Assembly (NCBI RefSeq): GCF_036345175.1
Contig: NZ_CP107780.1
Coordinates: 1,798,001-1,862,000 of the forward strand
Origin: Streptomyces sp. NBC_00576
GTDB taxonomy: Bacteria > Actinomycetota > Actinomycetes > Streptomycetales > Streptomycetaceae
Direction of reading: 5' to 3'
Length of the DNA: 64,000 nt
Shown here: in pieces, positions 49,680-57,965 of the stretch
How the letters are laid out: each line of letters opens with the position of its first letter
Numbering within the stretch: position 1 is the first letter of the stretch
Notes under the pieces: generated by a model
What the model saw: the letters and a program-made list of their open reading frames with translations, nothing else
What the model was told of the DNA's origin: nothing
Database searches by the model: none
Translations under genes and position numbers: made by a program

Positions 49680-49699
49680 AATTGCAAAATTTCGCAATT
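49680..49699. promoter_or_regulatory. 20-bp near-perfect palindrome before sulP
   Basis: AATTGCAAAATTTCGCAATT has arms AATTGC/GCAATT and is a palindrome at 18 of 20 positions. It sits 50 bp after the first arsR and 112 bp before sulP, and is the likely binding site of the second ArsR protein encoded after sulP. TTGACT (49698-49703) could serve as an overlapping -35. Confidence 0.6.
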
Positions 49700-49778
49700 G
49701 ACTAGATGCTTCACTCGCCATGTTCGCAGACATCTGCGTCCGTCCACAGGCAGCCATGCGGAAACAAGGGAGCCGGAC

Positions 49779-49814
49779 GTGTCCGTTTCGCTGTATCGGG
49801 CCACGGCGGAGTGA
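49779..49814 (+). CDS. Possible 11-residue leader peptide before sulP
   Basis: GTG 49779, with GGGAG 6-7 nt upstream, opens MSVSLYRATAE. Its TGA overlaps the proposed sulP GTG (GTGA at 49811-49814), which would couple translation. sulP itself has no separate good ribosome site. The alternative is that the leader is chance and sulP starts at another GTG. Confidence 0.35.
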   Translation: MSVSLYRATAE

Positions 49815-51628
49815 GCGGGTCCATTGTCCGCCGAGCAGGCCACGCATGGGGCGCGGTGCGGTCTCTGCTGCCCGTGCGTGCAGACTTCGAGGCGATGGCC
49901 CGCGATCCGCGTCGGGATCTCCTCGCCGGGTTGACCGTGGCGATCGTGGCGCTCCCCCTCGCGCTCGGCTTCGGAGTCTCCTCCGGACTCGGTGCGGCGG
50001 CGGGGCTGGCGACCGCGGTGGTCGCGGGCGCGCTGGCCGCGGTGTTCGGCGGATCGAATCTGCAGGTGTCGGGGCCGACCGGGGCGATGACCGTGGTCCT
50101 CGTACCGATCGTCGCCCAGTACGGGCCGGGCGGTGTCCTGACCGTCGGGCTGCTGGCCGGGCTACTGCTGATCGGGCTCGCCCTGGCCCGTGCAGGCAAG
50201 TACATGCGGTACGTGCCCGCCCCCGTCGTCGAGGGTTTCACGCTCGGCATCGCCTGCGTCATCGGACTGCAGCAGCTGCCGAACGCGCTGGGGGTGGCAC
50301 GGCCCGAGGGCGACAAGGTCCTCACGGTCGCCTGGCGCGCCGTGGAGGCGTTCGTACGCCATCCCAACTGGACGGCGCTGGCACTGGCCGCGGGTGTCGC
50401 GCTGGTCATGCTGCTCGGTGCGCGTTGGCGGCCGACCGTTCCGTTCTCGATCGTCGCGGTGATCGTCGCCACCGTGCTGGCGCAGGTCCTCCACCTGGAC
50501 GGGGCCGCTCCGATCGGAGATCTGCCCGCCGGCCTGCCCGCGCCCTCGCTGGCGTTCCTCGACCTGTCGGCGCTGTCCTCGCTGCTCGCCCCGGCCGTGG
50601 CGGTGGCGGCGCTGGCCGCGCTGGAGTCACTGCTGTCGGCGACCGTCGCGGACGGCATGACGGTCGGCCAGCAACACGATCCTGACCGGGAGCTGTTCGG
50701 GCAGGGCCTCGCCAACCTCGCCGCCCCGTTGTTCGGCGGCGTCCCGGCCACGGCCGCGATCGCACGAACGGCCGTGAACGTCCGTACGGGCGCCGGTTCC
50801 CGGCTCGCCGCGCTCACCCATGCCGTGGTCCTGGCGGTGATCGTCTTCGCGGCGGCGCCGCTGGTCTCGAAGATCCCGCTGGCCGCGCTGGCAGGCGTCC
50901 TGCTTGCCACCGCGATCCGCATGGTCGAGGTCGGCTCACTGCGGGTGATGGCCAAGGCGACCCGCTCCGACGCGCTGATCCTGGCTCTGACCGCCCTCGC
51001 CACCCTCGCCCTCGACCTGGTGTACGCGGTGATCATCGGCCTGATCGTCGCGGGCGCCCTCGCGCTCCGGGCCGTGGCCGCGCAGGCCCGCCTCGACGAG
51101 GTCCCGCTGGACCGGGGCGACCACAGCGCCGAGGAGCACGCCCTGCTGGCGGAGCACATCGTCGCCTACCGCATCGACGGGCCACTGTTCTTCGCCGCCG
51201 CCCACCGATTCCTGCTCGAGCTGACCGATGTGGCGGACGTACGGGTCGTGATCCTTCGGATGTCCCGGGTGTCGACCATGGACGCGACCGGTGCGCTGAT
51301 GCTGAAGGACGCGGTCCAGAAGCTGAACCGGCGCGGCATCGTCGTCATGTTCTCCGGGGTACGTCCCGGCCAGCGCCAGGTCCTCGACTCCGTCGGCCTG
51401 TTGGACCTGCTACGACAGGCGGACCGCGAGTACGGCACCACGCCCGAGGCGATCCAGGGGGCGCGCGCTCATCTGGAATCCACCGGAGTCCTGTCCGCCG
51501 TACCCGCCCCGAGGACCAGGCCCGGCACCACGGACGAGGCCAGGAGCACACCCGCGGCCGTGTCCGCGGACAAAACCGATAGCACCGACAACAGCACGGC
51601 CGACCGTGAGGGGGCGCCGCCCCGATGA
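49811..51628 (+). CDS. SulP family anion transporter with STAS domain
   Basis: About 605-residue SLC26/SulP permease. The transport core has DLLAGLTVAIVALPLALGFG, LQVSGPTGAMTVVL, YVPAPVVEGFTLGIA and a late GGVPATAAIARTAVNVRTGA. The cytosolic STAS domain (about 440-560) includes ILRMSRVSTMDATGALML. It moves sulfate, bicarbonate or another small anion by H+/Na+ symport; the substrate is not defined. The C-terminal ~50 residues are Thr/Asp/Ala-rich. The start is uncertain: GTG 49811 is used, and the frame is open to 49706. It probably forms an operon with the second ArsR gene. Confidence 0.88.
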   Translation: MSGSIVRRAGHAWGAVRSLLPVRADFEAMARDPRRDLLAGLTVAIVALPLALGFGVSSGLGAAAGLATAVVAGALAAVFGGSNLQVSGPTGAMTVVLVPIVAQYGPGGVLTVGLLAGLLLIGLALARAGKYMRYVPAPVVEGFTLGIACVIGLQQLPNALGVARPEGDKVLTVAWRAVEAFVRHPNWTALALAAGVALVMLLGARWRPTVPFSIVAVIVATVLAQVLHLDGAAPIGDLPAGLPAPSLAFLDLSALSSLLAPAVAVAALAALESLLSATVADGMTVGQQHDPDRELFGQGLANLAAPLFGGVPATAAIARTAVNVRTGAGSRLAALTHAVVLAVIVFAAAPLVSKIPLAALAGVLLATAIRMVEVGSLRVMAKATRSDALILALTALATLALDLVYAVIIGLIVAGALALRAVAAQARLDEVPLDRGDHSAEEHALLAEHIVAYRIDGPLFFAAAHRFLLELTDVADVRVVILRMSRVSTMDATGALMLKDAVQKLNRRGIVVMFSGVRPGQRQVLDSVGLLDLLRQADREYGTTPEAIQGARAHLESTGVLSAVPAPRTRPGTTDEARSTPAAVSADKTDSTDNSTADREGAPPR

Positions 51629-51831
51629 GCACCGCATCCGCCGCCCGGTACGCGGTCTACGTGTCCGGAGCATGGGCCGCCCTCCCCCGCTGCCTCAGGG
51701 GCATGGCGGTGCACCCGTACGCCGTACGCCCGTCGGCTGGTCCTACACCTCCCGGGACGGCACGGTCGGGGTTCGTGCGGCCGGGTGTCCGCGGCCGGAT
51801 TCTGTCCGGCGGGCGTCGCGGGCGAGGATGA
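51625..51831 (+). CDS. Doubtful 68-codon reading frame
   Basis: The frame opens at an ATG overlapping the sulP stop codon (ATGA), with GAGGGGGCG about 10 nt upstream. The product is Pro/Gly/Arg-rich with no recognisable domain and does not look like a folded protein. It is the only candidate in the 291-bp gap before the second arsR. It is reported at low confidence because the overlap and ribosome site are reasonable. Confidence 0.2.
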   Translation: MSTASAARYAVYVSGAWAALPRCLRGMAVHPYAVRPSAGPTPPGTARSGFVRPGVRGRILSGGRRGRG

Positions 51832-51919
51832 GCGCCATGGTGTTCATGAAGGGGTGGGTGCGATGCGCCGAGGATCGGCCAGTGCGGTGGTTCCGCTGTC
51901 CCGGGGAGGCGACGGGACG

Positions 51920-52270
51920 ATGAGCACGCCGCTGTACCAGCTCAAGGCGGAGTTCTTCAAGACCCTCGGACATCCGGCCCGTATCCGCGTCCTGGAACTG
52001 CTGAGCGAGCGTGAGCACGCGGTCGCCGAGATGCTGCCCGAGGTGGGCATCGAGCCCGCGCACCTCTCGCAGCAGCTGGCGGTGTTACGCCGGGCCAACC
52101 TGGTCGTCGCCCGCAGGGAGGGCTCGACCGTGTACTACTCGCTGACCAGCCCGCATGTGGCCGAACTGCTCCGGGTCGCGCGGATCATCCTGTCCGGCGT
52201 GCTGACCGGACAGGCGGAACTGCTGGCCGACCTGCAGGCAGCCGAGGGGGAGACGAAACCGCCGTCCTGA
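51920..52270 (+). CDS. ArsR family winged-helix regulator paired with SulP
   Basis: 116-residue ArsR-type protein. KTLGHPARIRVLELLSEREH, the recognition helix in PAHLSQQLAVLRRANLVVAR, and the wing EGSTVYYSLT are clear. No CxC, DxH or other metal ligand set is present and there is no Cys at all, so it may sense something other than metal. It likely controls the sulP operon through the AATTGC palindrome. ATG 51920; the nearest Shine-Dalgarno (GGGGAGG) is about 13 nt away, which is rather far. Confidence 0.88.
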   Translation: MSTPLYQLKAEFFKTLGHPARIRVLELLSEREHAVAEMLPEVGIEPAHLSQQLAVLRRANLVVARREGSTVYYSLTSPHVAELLRVARIILSGVLTGQAELLADLQAAEGETKPPS

Positions 52271-52387
52271 CTCCGCGAGGGCCCGAGACGGGCTCGGTGT
52301 CGGCCTGCCCGCCGCCGGGCTTCGGTTTCCCGGGCCTCGCCACGGGCCCCTCCGCCCGGCCAACGGCGACCGCTCACCGGCAACGGG

Positions 52388-52417
52388 CACCCGCACCCGC
52401 ACCCGCACCCGCACCCG
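52388..52417. repeat. Five tandem CACCCG hexamers
   Basis: Five perfect copies of CACCCG lie in the 183-bp space between the convergent second arsR and macrodomain genes. No gene or clear terminator hairpin is seen in this space. Confidence 0.9.
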
Positions 52418-52453
52418 CTAAGCAGATCGGCTAAGCGGACCGAACCCCGGCCG

Positions 52454-52966
52454 TCAGCAACGGACTTGCCCGGCGAATACCACGTACGCCTGTTCGTCGA
52501 AGAGGACGAACCGCACCTCCTCGACCGCGGTCTCCGTGGCCCGCACGGTCTCCACGGCGATACGAGCGGCGTCCTCCATCGGCCACCCGTAGATGCCGGC
52601 GGAAACCGCCGGGAACGCCACCGTGCGGGCGCCGAGTTCGTCGGCCACCCTCAGCGATTCCCGGTAGCAGGAGGCCAGCAAGGTCGACCGGTCCTCCTCG
52701 GGGAGGAAGCGGGGCCCGACCGTGTGGATCACCCAGCGCGCGTCCAGTTCGCCCGCGGTCGTGGCGACCGCCTTGCCGACGGCCAACCCCTTGCCGTAGT
52801 GACCGGCGCGCAACGCTCGGCAGGCGGCGAGGATCTCCGGGCCGCCCCTGCGGTGGATCGCTCCGTCGACGCCTCCGCCACCCAGGAGTGAGGAGTTCGC
52901 CGCGTTGACGATCGCGTCGGCACTCTGTCGGGTGATGTCGCCCTTGACAAGCGTGATCGCGGTCAT
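52454..52966 (-). CDS. Macrodomain protein (O-acetyl-ADP-ribose deacetylase-like)
   Basis: 170-residue macro domain that binds ADP-ribose. DAIVNAANSSLLGGGGVDGAIH is the distal-ribose/catalytic loop in outline, WVIHTVGPRF and AFPAVSAGIYGWP follow, and the length matches YmdB-like O-acetyl-ADP-ribose deacetylases. It may clear the sirtuin by-product or remove ADP-ribose from proteins. ATG overlaps the stop of the FAD oxidoreductase gene (ATGA), so the two are coupled. It is about 10 kb from the sirtuin and ADP-ribosylglycohydrolase genes. Confidence 0.93.
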   Translation of the reverse strand: MTAITLVKGDITRQSADAIVNAANSSLLGGGGVDGAIHRRGGPEILAACRALRAGHYGKGLAVGKAVATTAGELDARWVIHTVGPRFLPEEDRSTLLASCYRESLRVADELGARTVAFPAVSAGIYGWPMEDAARIAVETVRATETAVEEVRFVLFDEQAYVVFAGQVRC

Positions 52967-54381
52967 GCTTGCCTCAGCCTTCGCCAGACGGCCTTCGCCG
53001 CGTTGTGTCCCGACATGCCGTGCACGCCGGGGCCCGGCGGGGTGGCCGAGGAGCAGATGAAGACGGCCGGGTGCGGGGTGGCGTACGGGAACAGGGAGAG
53101 CTTGGGGCGCAGCATGAGCTGGAGGCCGCTCGCCGCGCCGGAGCCGATGTCGCCGCCGACGTAGTTGGCGTTGCGGGCCGCCAGTTGGGGCGGTCCGGCG
53201 GTGGCGCGGGCGAGGACCCGGTCACGGAAGCCGGGGGCGAAGCGTTCCAGTTGGCGTTCGATGGCGTCGGTGAGGTCGCCCGTCCAGCCGTTCGGGACGT
53301 GTCCGTAGGCCCAGAAGACCTGCTTGCCGTCGGGTGCCCGGGAGGGGTCGACGATGCTCGGCTGCACGGTGATCAGGAAGGGGGTGTCGGGGGCCCGGCC
53401 CTCGCGGGAGGCGACGCGCAGGGCGGTGCCGATCTCGGCGCTGTCCGCAGCGACCTGGACGGTGGTGGCCGTGCGGGCCTCCTTCGCCGTCCAGGGCACG
53501 GGGCCGTCCAGCGCGTAGTCGATCTTGAAGACGCCCGCGCCGTAGCGATAGCGCTCGTAGTAGCCGCCGAAGCCCGCGATGCGGGCCAGTGCGGTGGGTG
53601 AGGTGTCGAAGACGTACGCACGCGCGGGTGGCAGGTCGTCCAGCCGCTTGACCTCGTAGCCGGTGTGGACTGTGCCGCCGAGGTCCGTCAGATACGCGGT
53701 GAGCGCGTCGGAGATCGACTGGGAGCCACCGCGCGCGACCGGCCAGCCGCGGGCGTGTGCCGCCAGGGCGAAAACCAGGCCCACGGCGCCGGTGGCCACT
53801 CCGTCGAGGGGGGCCATGACGTGTCCGACGAGGCCTGCGAACAGGGCTTTCGCCCGCTCGTCGCGGAAGCGGCGCATCAGCCAGGTCGAGGGCGGCAGGC
53901 CGGCCAGGCCGAAGCGGGCGAGGGTGACCGGGTCGCGGGGCAGCGAGGTCAGTGGCAGGGACATGAAGTCGTGGGCCAGCGTGTCCCACTTACTGAGGAA
54001 CGGCTCGACCAGCCTGCGGTACGCGCCCGCGTCCCGTGGCCCGAAGGAGGCGGCCGTCTCGGCGACGGAACGGGACAGGACCGCGGCCGTGCCGTCCGGG
54101 AAGGGGTGCGCCATGGGCAGGTCGGCGTGCAGCCACTCCAGCCCGTATCTGTCCAGCGGCATCGCCCTGAACGCCGGGGAGTTGACACCCAGCGGGTGCG
54201 CCGCCGAGCACGGGTCGTGACGGAAGCCGGTCAGCGTCAGCTCCTCCGTGCGGGCGCCGCCGCCGACGGTGTCGCGCGCCTCGAAGACGGCCACGGAGAA
54301 GCCCCGCCGGGCCAGCTCCACGGCAGCCGTGAGCCCGTTGGGCCCTGCTCCCACCACGACCGCATCGAGCATCGACGGCAC
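52963..54381 (-). CDS. FAD-dependent oxidoreductase (phytoene desaturase/amine oxidase-like)
   Basis: 472-residue flavoprotein. The N-terminal dinucleotide motif is VVVGAGPNGLTAAVELARRG, with the following EARDTVGGGARTEE. The C-terminal FAD segment is SATPPGPGVHGMSGHNAAKAV. Overall it resembles phytoene desaturase/PYROXD2-type proteins. Substrate is unknown and no carotenoid genes are nearby. The start is GTG 54381, with AAAGGAG 7 nt upstream. It is coupled to the downstream macrodomain gene. Confidence 0.88.
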   Translation of the reverse strand: MPSMLDAVVVGAGPNGLTAAVELARRGFSVAVFEARDTVGGGARTEELTLTGFRHDPCSAAHPLGVNSPAFRAMPLDRYGLEWLHADLPMAHPFPDGTAAVLSRSVAETAASFGPRDAGAYRRLVEPFLSKWDTLAHDFMSLPLTSLPRDPVTLARFGLAGLPPSTWLMRRFRDERAKALFAGLVGHVMAPLDGVATGAVGLVFALAAHARGWPVARGGSQSISDALTAYLTDLGGTVHTGYEVKRLDDLPPARAYVFDTSPTALARIAGFGGYYERYRYGAGVFKIDYALDGPVPWTAKEARTATTVQVAADSAEIGTALRVASREGRAPDTPFLITVQPSIVDPSRAPDGKQVFWAYGHVPNGWTGDLTDAIERQLERFAPGFRDRVLARATAGPPQLAARNANYVGGDIGSGAASGLQLMLRPKLSLFPYATPHPAVFICSSATPPGPGVHGMSGHNAAKAVWRRLRQA

Positions 54382-54468
54382 CTTCGGACTCCTTTGTCAG
54401 CCGACGGCCAGTTGAGATCAGGATATGCCGGGACACCGACACTGCCCGGCGCGGGTAATCTCGGCCGG

Positions 54469-55131
54469 ATGACGCGCCGTTTCCGCATCCAATCGCCCGG
54501 CGAGGACGCCGACGACACCGCCTGGTACTGGTTCGAGGTCGAGGACGACGGCTGGGTGCTGCGGCAGGCGGTGTTCGAGGCGGCACTGGAGATCCCGCGA
54601 ACCTGCGAGCCCCTCCGGAATGCCGACGGCACCACCTCCGGCGGCGCCTCGATGGCCGCCGCACAGACCCAACTGGCCCTTGTCCGCGAACGGTTCGGAC
54701 GTCTGGGCGTGCAGCTCTACCAGACCGTTTACGGGCCGTTCACCGAGGGCGCCGTCGATGTGCCGCCGGAGGCGGTGGACGTGGCGGAGTCGGAGTTCGA
54801 GCGGGCCTGGTCCACCGCCCTGCAGCATCGGCACCTGAGCCACTACGTCACCGGCCCGCTGCCGGAGGGCGCCAAGGTCACCGGCATGGTGTGCGCGCTG
54901 CCGTGGGGGCCGGGCCGTACGGGACTGTTCGTCGACATCAACCTGCCGATCGACGCCTTCGTGGACATCGCCTGGCTGCCCTTCGACCCGGCGGACTGGC
55001 CGGTGGTCGGGACCGTGGCCGAGTTCGAGGTCGTCACCCTGCGCTTCAGTTCGGCCCGCCCACAGATCAGGCTCCGCCCGACAGCAGTTCCACCACCCGG
55101 CGAGCCGTGGCCGCGTCGCGTGCCGCGGTGA
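54469..55131 (+). CDS. Uncharacterised actinobacterial protein
   Basis: 220 residues that I do not recognise. The N-terminal MTRRFRIQSP, then WYWFEVEDDGWVLRQAVFE, and a hydrophobic AFVDIAWLPFDP segment suggest a globular cytosolic protein with many acidic residues. TAATCT lies 7 nt before ATG 54469 and there is no Shine-Dalgarno, so a leaderless mRNA is likely. The last 65 bp overlap, tail to tail, the end of the inositol-monophosphatase-like gene on the other strand. Reality is supported by codon bias and the promoter-like element. Confidence 0.75.
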   Translation: MTRRFRIQSPGEDADDTAWYWFEVEDDGWVLRQAVFEAALEIPRTCEPLRNADGTTSGGASMAAAQTQLALVRERFGRLGVQLYQTVYGPFTEGAVDVPPEAVDVAESEFERAWSTALQHRHLSHYVTGPLPEGAKVTGMVCALPWGPGRTGLFVDINLPIDAFVDIAWLPFDPADWPVVGTVAEFEVVTLRFSSARPQIRLRPTAVPPPGEPWPRRVPR

Positions 55132-55912
55132 AGGGCAGCATGTTGCCGCCGGTTATGCGGAACGGCTCGCCCGCGCGGGTCAGGTGGGCGCCGCCGGCCT
55201 CCTCGACGAGGAGGATGCCTGCCGCGTGGTCCCAGGCGGCCTCCCAGGAGAACGCGGTGGCGTCCAACTCGCCCCGGGCGACGGCCAGATACTCCAGGCC
55301 CGCCGAGCCGCAGGCACGGGGCCGGACGCCTTCTGTCCACAGGCCGAGCAGCGCACGCTTCTGCTCGTCCGTCGTGTAGTCCGGGTGGGAGGTGGCCACC
55401 TGGAGGTCGCTGCCGGGCTCGGGCGAGCCCGCGTACAGGGGTGTGCCGTCGAGGAAGGCGCCCTGTCCGCGGATCGCCGTGGCGAGCTGATCGCGGGCCG
55501 GGGCGAACGTCCACGAGGCGCGCAGGACGCCACGGTGTGCGAGCGCGACGAGCGTGCAGAAGCCGGGGTCGCCGTGGACGAACTGCCGGGTGCCGTCCAC
55601 CGGATCGACGATCCAGACGGGCGCCTCGCCCTGTATCGCCTCGTACGAAGCGGGGTTGGCGTGCACCGCCTCCTCGCCGACCACGACGGAGCCGGGCAGC
55701 AGCTTGGGCAGCACCTCGGTGAGATACAGCTCGGCCTTGCGGTCGGCGTCCGTCACCAGGTCGTGCGGGCCGCTCTTCTGGTCGACCTCGTGGGCGGCGA
55801 GCTGACGGAAGCGCGGCATGATCTCCGCGGCCGCCGCCTGGCGGACCGCTTCTTCGACATCGGACGCGTGCCTGGCGAGAAACTCTTCGATGGTTTCGTT
55901 TTCTTCGATCAT
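55067..55912 (-). CDS. Inositol monophosphatase family protein
   Basis: 281-residue Mg-dependent phosphatase of the IMPase/CysQ/histidinol-phosphatase group. Metal motifs are VVGEEAVHA, IVDPVDGTRQFVHG and the C-terminal AWDHAAGILLVEEAGG. Substrates include inositol-1-phosphate, PAP and histidinol phosphate, and sequence alone does not decide. The start MIEENETIEE is chosen because the family fold begins there; GGAG lies only 2-3 nt upstream. The 3' end overlaps the convergent uncharacterised gene by 65 bp. Confidence 0.9.
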   Translation of the reverse strand: MIEENETIEEFLARHASDVEEAVRQAAAAEIMPRFRQLAAHEVDQKSGPHDLVTDADRKAELYLTEVLPKLLPGSVVVGEEAVHANPASYEAIQGEAPVWIVDPVDGTRQFVHGDPGFCTLVALAHRGVLRASWTFAPARDQLATAIRGQGAFLDGTPLYAGSPEPGSDLQVATSHPDYTTDEQKRALLGLWTEGVRPRACGSAGLEYLAVARGELDATAFSWEAAWDHAAGILLVEEAGGAHLTRAGEPFRITGGNMLPFTAARDAATARRVVELLSGGA

Positions 55913-55998
55913 GGCTCCATGAGAGCACGCGCCACTGACAATCCCCGCCCGGCCGGTGGACAGGGGGTGGAATCGGCCTGAACACCGGGATTCGGACA

Positions 55999-57873
55999 TC
56001 AGCGCCCGACCGCGTACCCCTGCATCCCCCGCGGATTCGCCGCCGCCGACAGCACACCCGTCTCCGGGTCCCGGGCGACCGCGCACATCCGGCCCTCGGA
56101 CCAGCCGTCGCCGATCGTCACGTCGTGCCCCCGGCGGCGCAGTTCATCGACCACCCCGCCCGGCATACGCGCCTCCACGGTGACACTGCCCGGGCGCATG
56201 CCGCGCGGGTAGAACGAACCCGGGAAGCTGTCGTTGTGCCAGTTCGGGGCGTCGATCGCGCCCTGGAGATCCAGGCCGCCGCGCACCTTGGGGCGCAGGG
56301 CGACCGCGAGGAAGAAGTGCAGCTGCCACTGGTCCTGCTGGTCCCCACCAGGTGTACCGAACGCCAGCACCGGCACCCCGTCGCGCAGCGCGACGGAGGG
56401 GGTGAGAGTGGTCCGGGGGCGGCGACCCGGGGTGAGGGAGTTCGGCAGGCCCTCCTCCAGCCAGGTCATCTGGAGCCTGGTGCCGAGGGGGAAGCCCAGT
56501 TCGGGTACGACGGGGTTGGACTGGAGCCAGCCGCCGCTGGGTGTGGCCGCGACCATGTTGCCCCAGCGGTCGACGACGTCGAGGTGGCAGGTGTCGCCCC
56601 GGGTGCGCCCGTCGGCGGCGACGGTGGGCTCGCCCCGCACCGGGGAGGTCGGAGGCTTGGCCACCGTGGGCTCACCGGCCCCCGGCGCGCCACCGACCGC
56701 GACCGTCGGCTCCCCGGCCCCCAGCGGGCTGAAACCGGGCTCGTCCGTCGCCACCACGCGCGCGTGCGCGCACAGTCGGGGTGTGTGCCCGCCGGGGCTG
56801 CCGGGACGGAGCTCGTAGGAGGCCTTGCCCCCGACGAGGGTCCGCCGGGCCGCGTTGTAGGCGTCGGACAGCAGTTCGTCGAGCGGCACGTCGGCCCCGC
56901 CGGACGCGTCCCCGTACCAGGCCTCGCGGTCCGCCATGGCGAGCTTGCAGCCCTCGATCAGGAGGTGGACGTAGTCGGCGGACTCGTACGCGGGCAGCTG
57001 TGGCGGGAGGAGCGCGAGTTGCTGGAGGAAGGCCGGGCCCTGGCTCCAGGGGCCGGCCTTGCAGAGGGTCCAGCCGTGCCAGTCGTAGGTCGCGGGGGCT
57101 TCGTAGGTCGCGGACCAGGAGGCGAGGTCGGCGGCTCTCAGCGTGCCGGTGTGGTGCTCGCCGCTGGTGTCGAGGGTGGGCCGCGCGGACTGCCGGACGA
57201 GCGCCTCGGCGATGAAGCCGGTCCGCCAGACCTCCCGTGCCGCCTCGATCTGGGCGATGCGGTCGCCCGCCCCGGCGATCCGGGCGAGCAGGCGCTGCCA
57301 GGTGGCGGCCAGGGCGGGATTCCGGAACAGCTCGCCGGGGCGGGGCGCCTGGCCGCCGGGGAGATACACGTCCGCGGAGGAGGGCCACTCCGTCTCGAAC
57401 AGTTCCCGTACGGTCTCGACGGTCGCGCCGATGTTCTCCACGGGCGCGTGCCCGTCCTCGGCGTACCCGATGGCGTACTGCAGGACGTCGGCGAGCGGCT
57501 TGGTGCCGTGGTCGCGGAGCAGGAGCAGCCAGGCGTCGAAGGCACCGGGCACGGCAGCGGCGAGGGGTCCGGTGCCGGGTACGAGATCGAGCCCCAGTCC
57601 CCGGTAGTGCGCGATCGTGGCGCCGGCGGGCGCGACGCCCTGCCCGCACAGCACCCGCACCTCGCCGCCGGCCGGGGCGATGATGATCGGCACCTCACCG
57701 CCGGGTCCGTTGAGGTGCGGTTCGACGACGTGCAGGACGAAGCCCGCGGCGACGGCGGCGTCGTACGCGTTGCCGCCGTCCTCCAGGACGGCCATCGCCG
57801 ACTGCGAGGCCAGCCAGTGCGTGGAGGACACCATCCCGAAGGTGCCCTGGAGCGTGGGTCGGGTGGTGAACAC
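55999..57873 (-). CDS. Gamma-glutamyltransferase family protein
   Basis: 624-residue Ntn-hydrolase precursor of the GGT type. The N-terminal MVSSTHWLASQSAMAVLEDG and GPGGEVPIII fit the large subunit. The nucleophile Thr is about residue 428 in GDTCHLDVVDRWGNMVAA, where self-cleavage would expose the small subunit. Just before it, about residues 380-425, the motif GEPTVA occurs three times in a Pro/Gly-rich insert not typical of the family. There is no clear signal peptide. GTG 57873 is chosen from AAGGAG 6 nt upstream; a GTG six codons earlier is possible. Substrate is unknown. Confidence 0.88.
   Translation of the reverse strand: MFTTRPTLQGTFGMVSSTHWLASQSAMAVLEDGGNAYDAAVAAGFVLHVVEPHLNGPGGEVPIIIAPAGGEVRVLCGQGVAPAGATIAHYRGLGLDLVPGTGPLAAAVPGAFDAWLLLLRDHGTKPLADVLQYAIGYAEDGHAPVENIGATVETVRELFETEWPSSADVYLPGGQAPRPGELFRNPALAATWQRLLARIAGAGDRIAQIEAAREVWRTGFIAEALVRQSARPTLDTSGEHHTGTLRAADLASWSATYEAPATYDWHGWTLCKAGPWSQGPAFLQQLALLPPQLPAYESADYVHLLIEGCKLAMADREAWYGDASGGADVPLDELLSDAYNAARRTLVGGKASYELRPGSPGGHTPRLCAHARVVATDEPGFSPLGAGEPTVAVGGAPGAGEPTVAKPPTSPVRGEPTVAADGRTRGDTCHLDVVDRWGNMVAATPSGGWLQSNPVVPELGFPLGTRLQMTWLEEGLPNSLTPGRRPRTTLTPSVALRDGVPVLAFGTPGGDQQDQWQLHFFLAVALRPKVRGGLDLQGAIDAPNWHNDSFPGSFYPRGMRPGSVTVEARMPGGVVDELRRRGHDVTIGDGWSEGRMCAVARDPETGVLSAAANPRGMQGYAVGR
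56617..56722 (-). repeat. Three GEPTVA-encoding repeats before the GGT cleavage site
   Basis: Units at about 56617-56640, 56660-56682 and 56699-56722 each encode G-E-P-T-V-A with Gly/Pro spacers. They form a linker expansion immediately upstream of the catalytic Thr codon (56592-56590). Confidence 0.75.
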
Positions 57874-57965
57874 GGGCGACTCCTTCACTGCGGCACACGA
57901 TCCGATGATCGTACGTACCCCACGCCGCGCCCCTGTTACACCGCCCGTGCCGGCTCGCTGCTCGG

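Noticed and set aside
49706..49810. N-terminal extension of SulP from ATG 49706
   Set aside because: The 35 extra residues contain no family sequence and would place the start just after the operator palindrome; a GTG nearer the conserved core is preferred.
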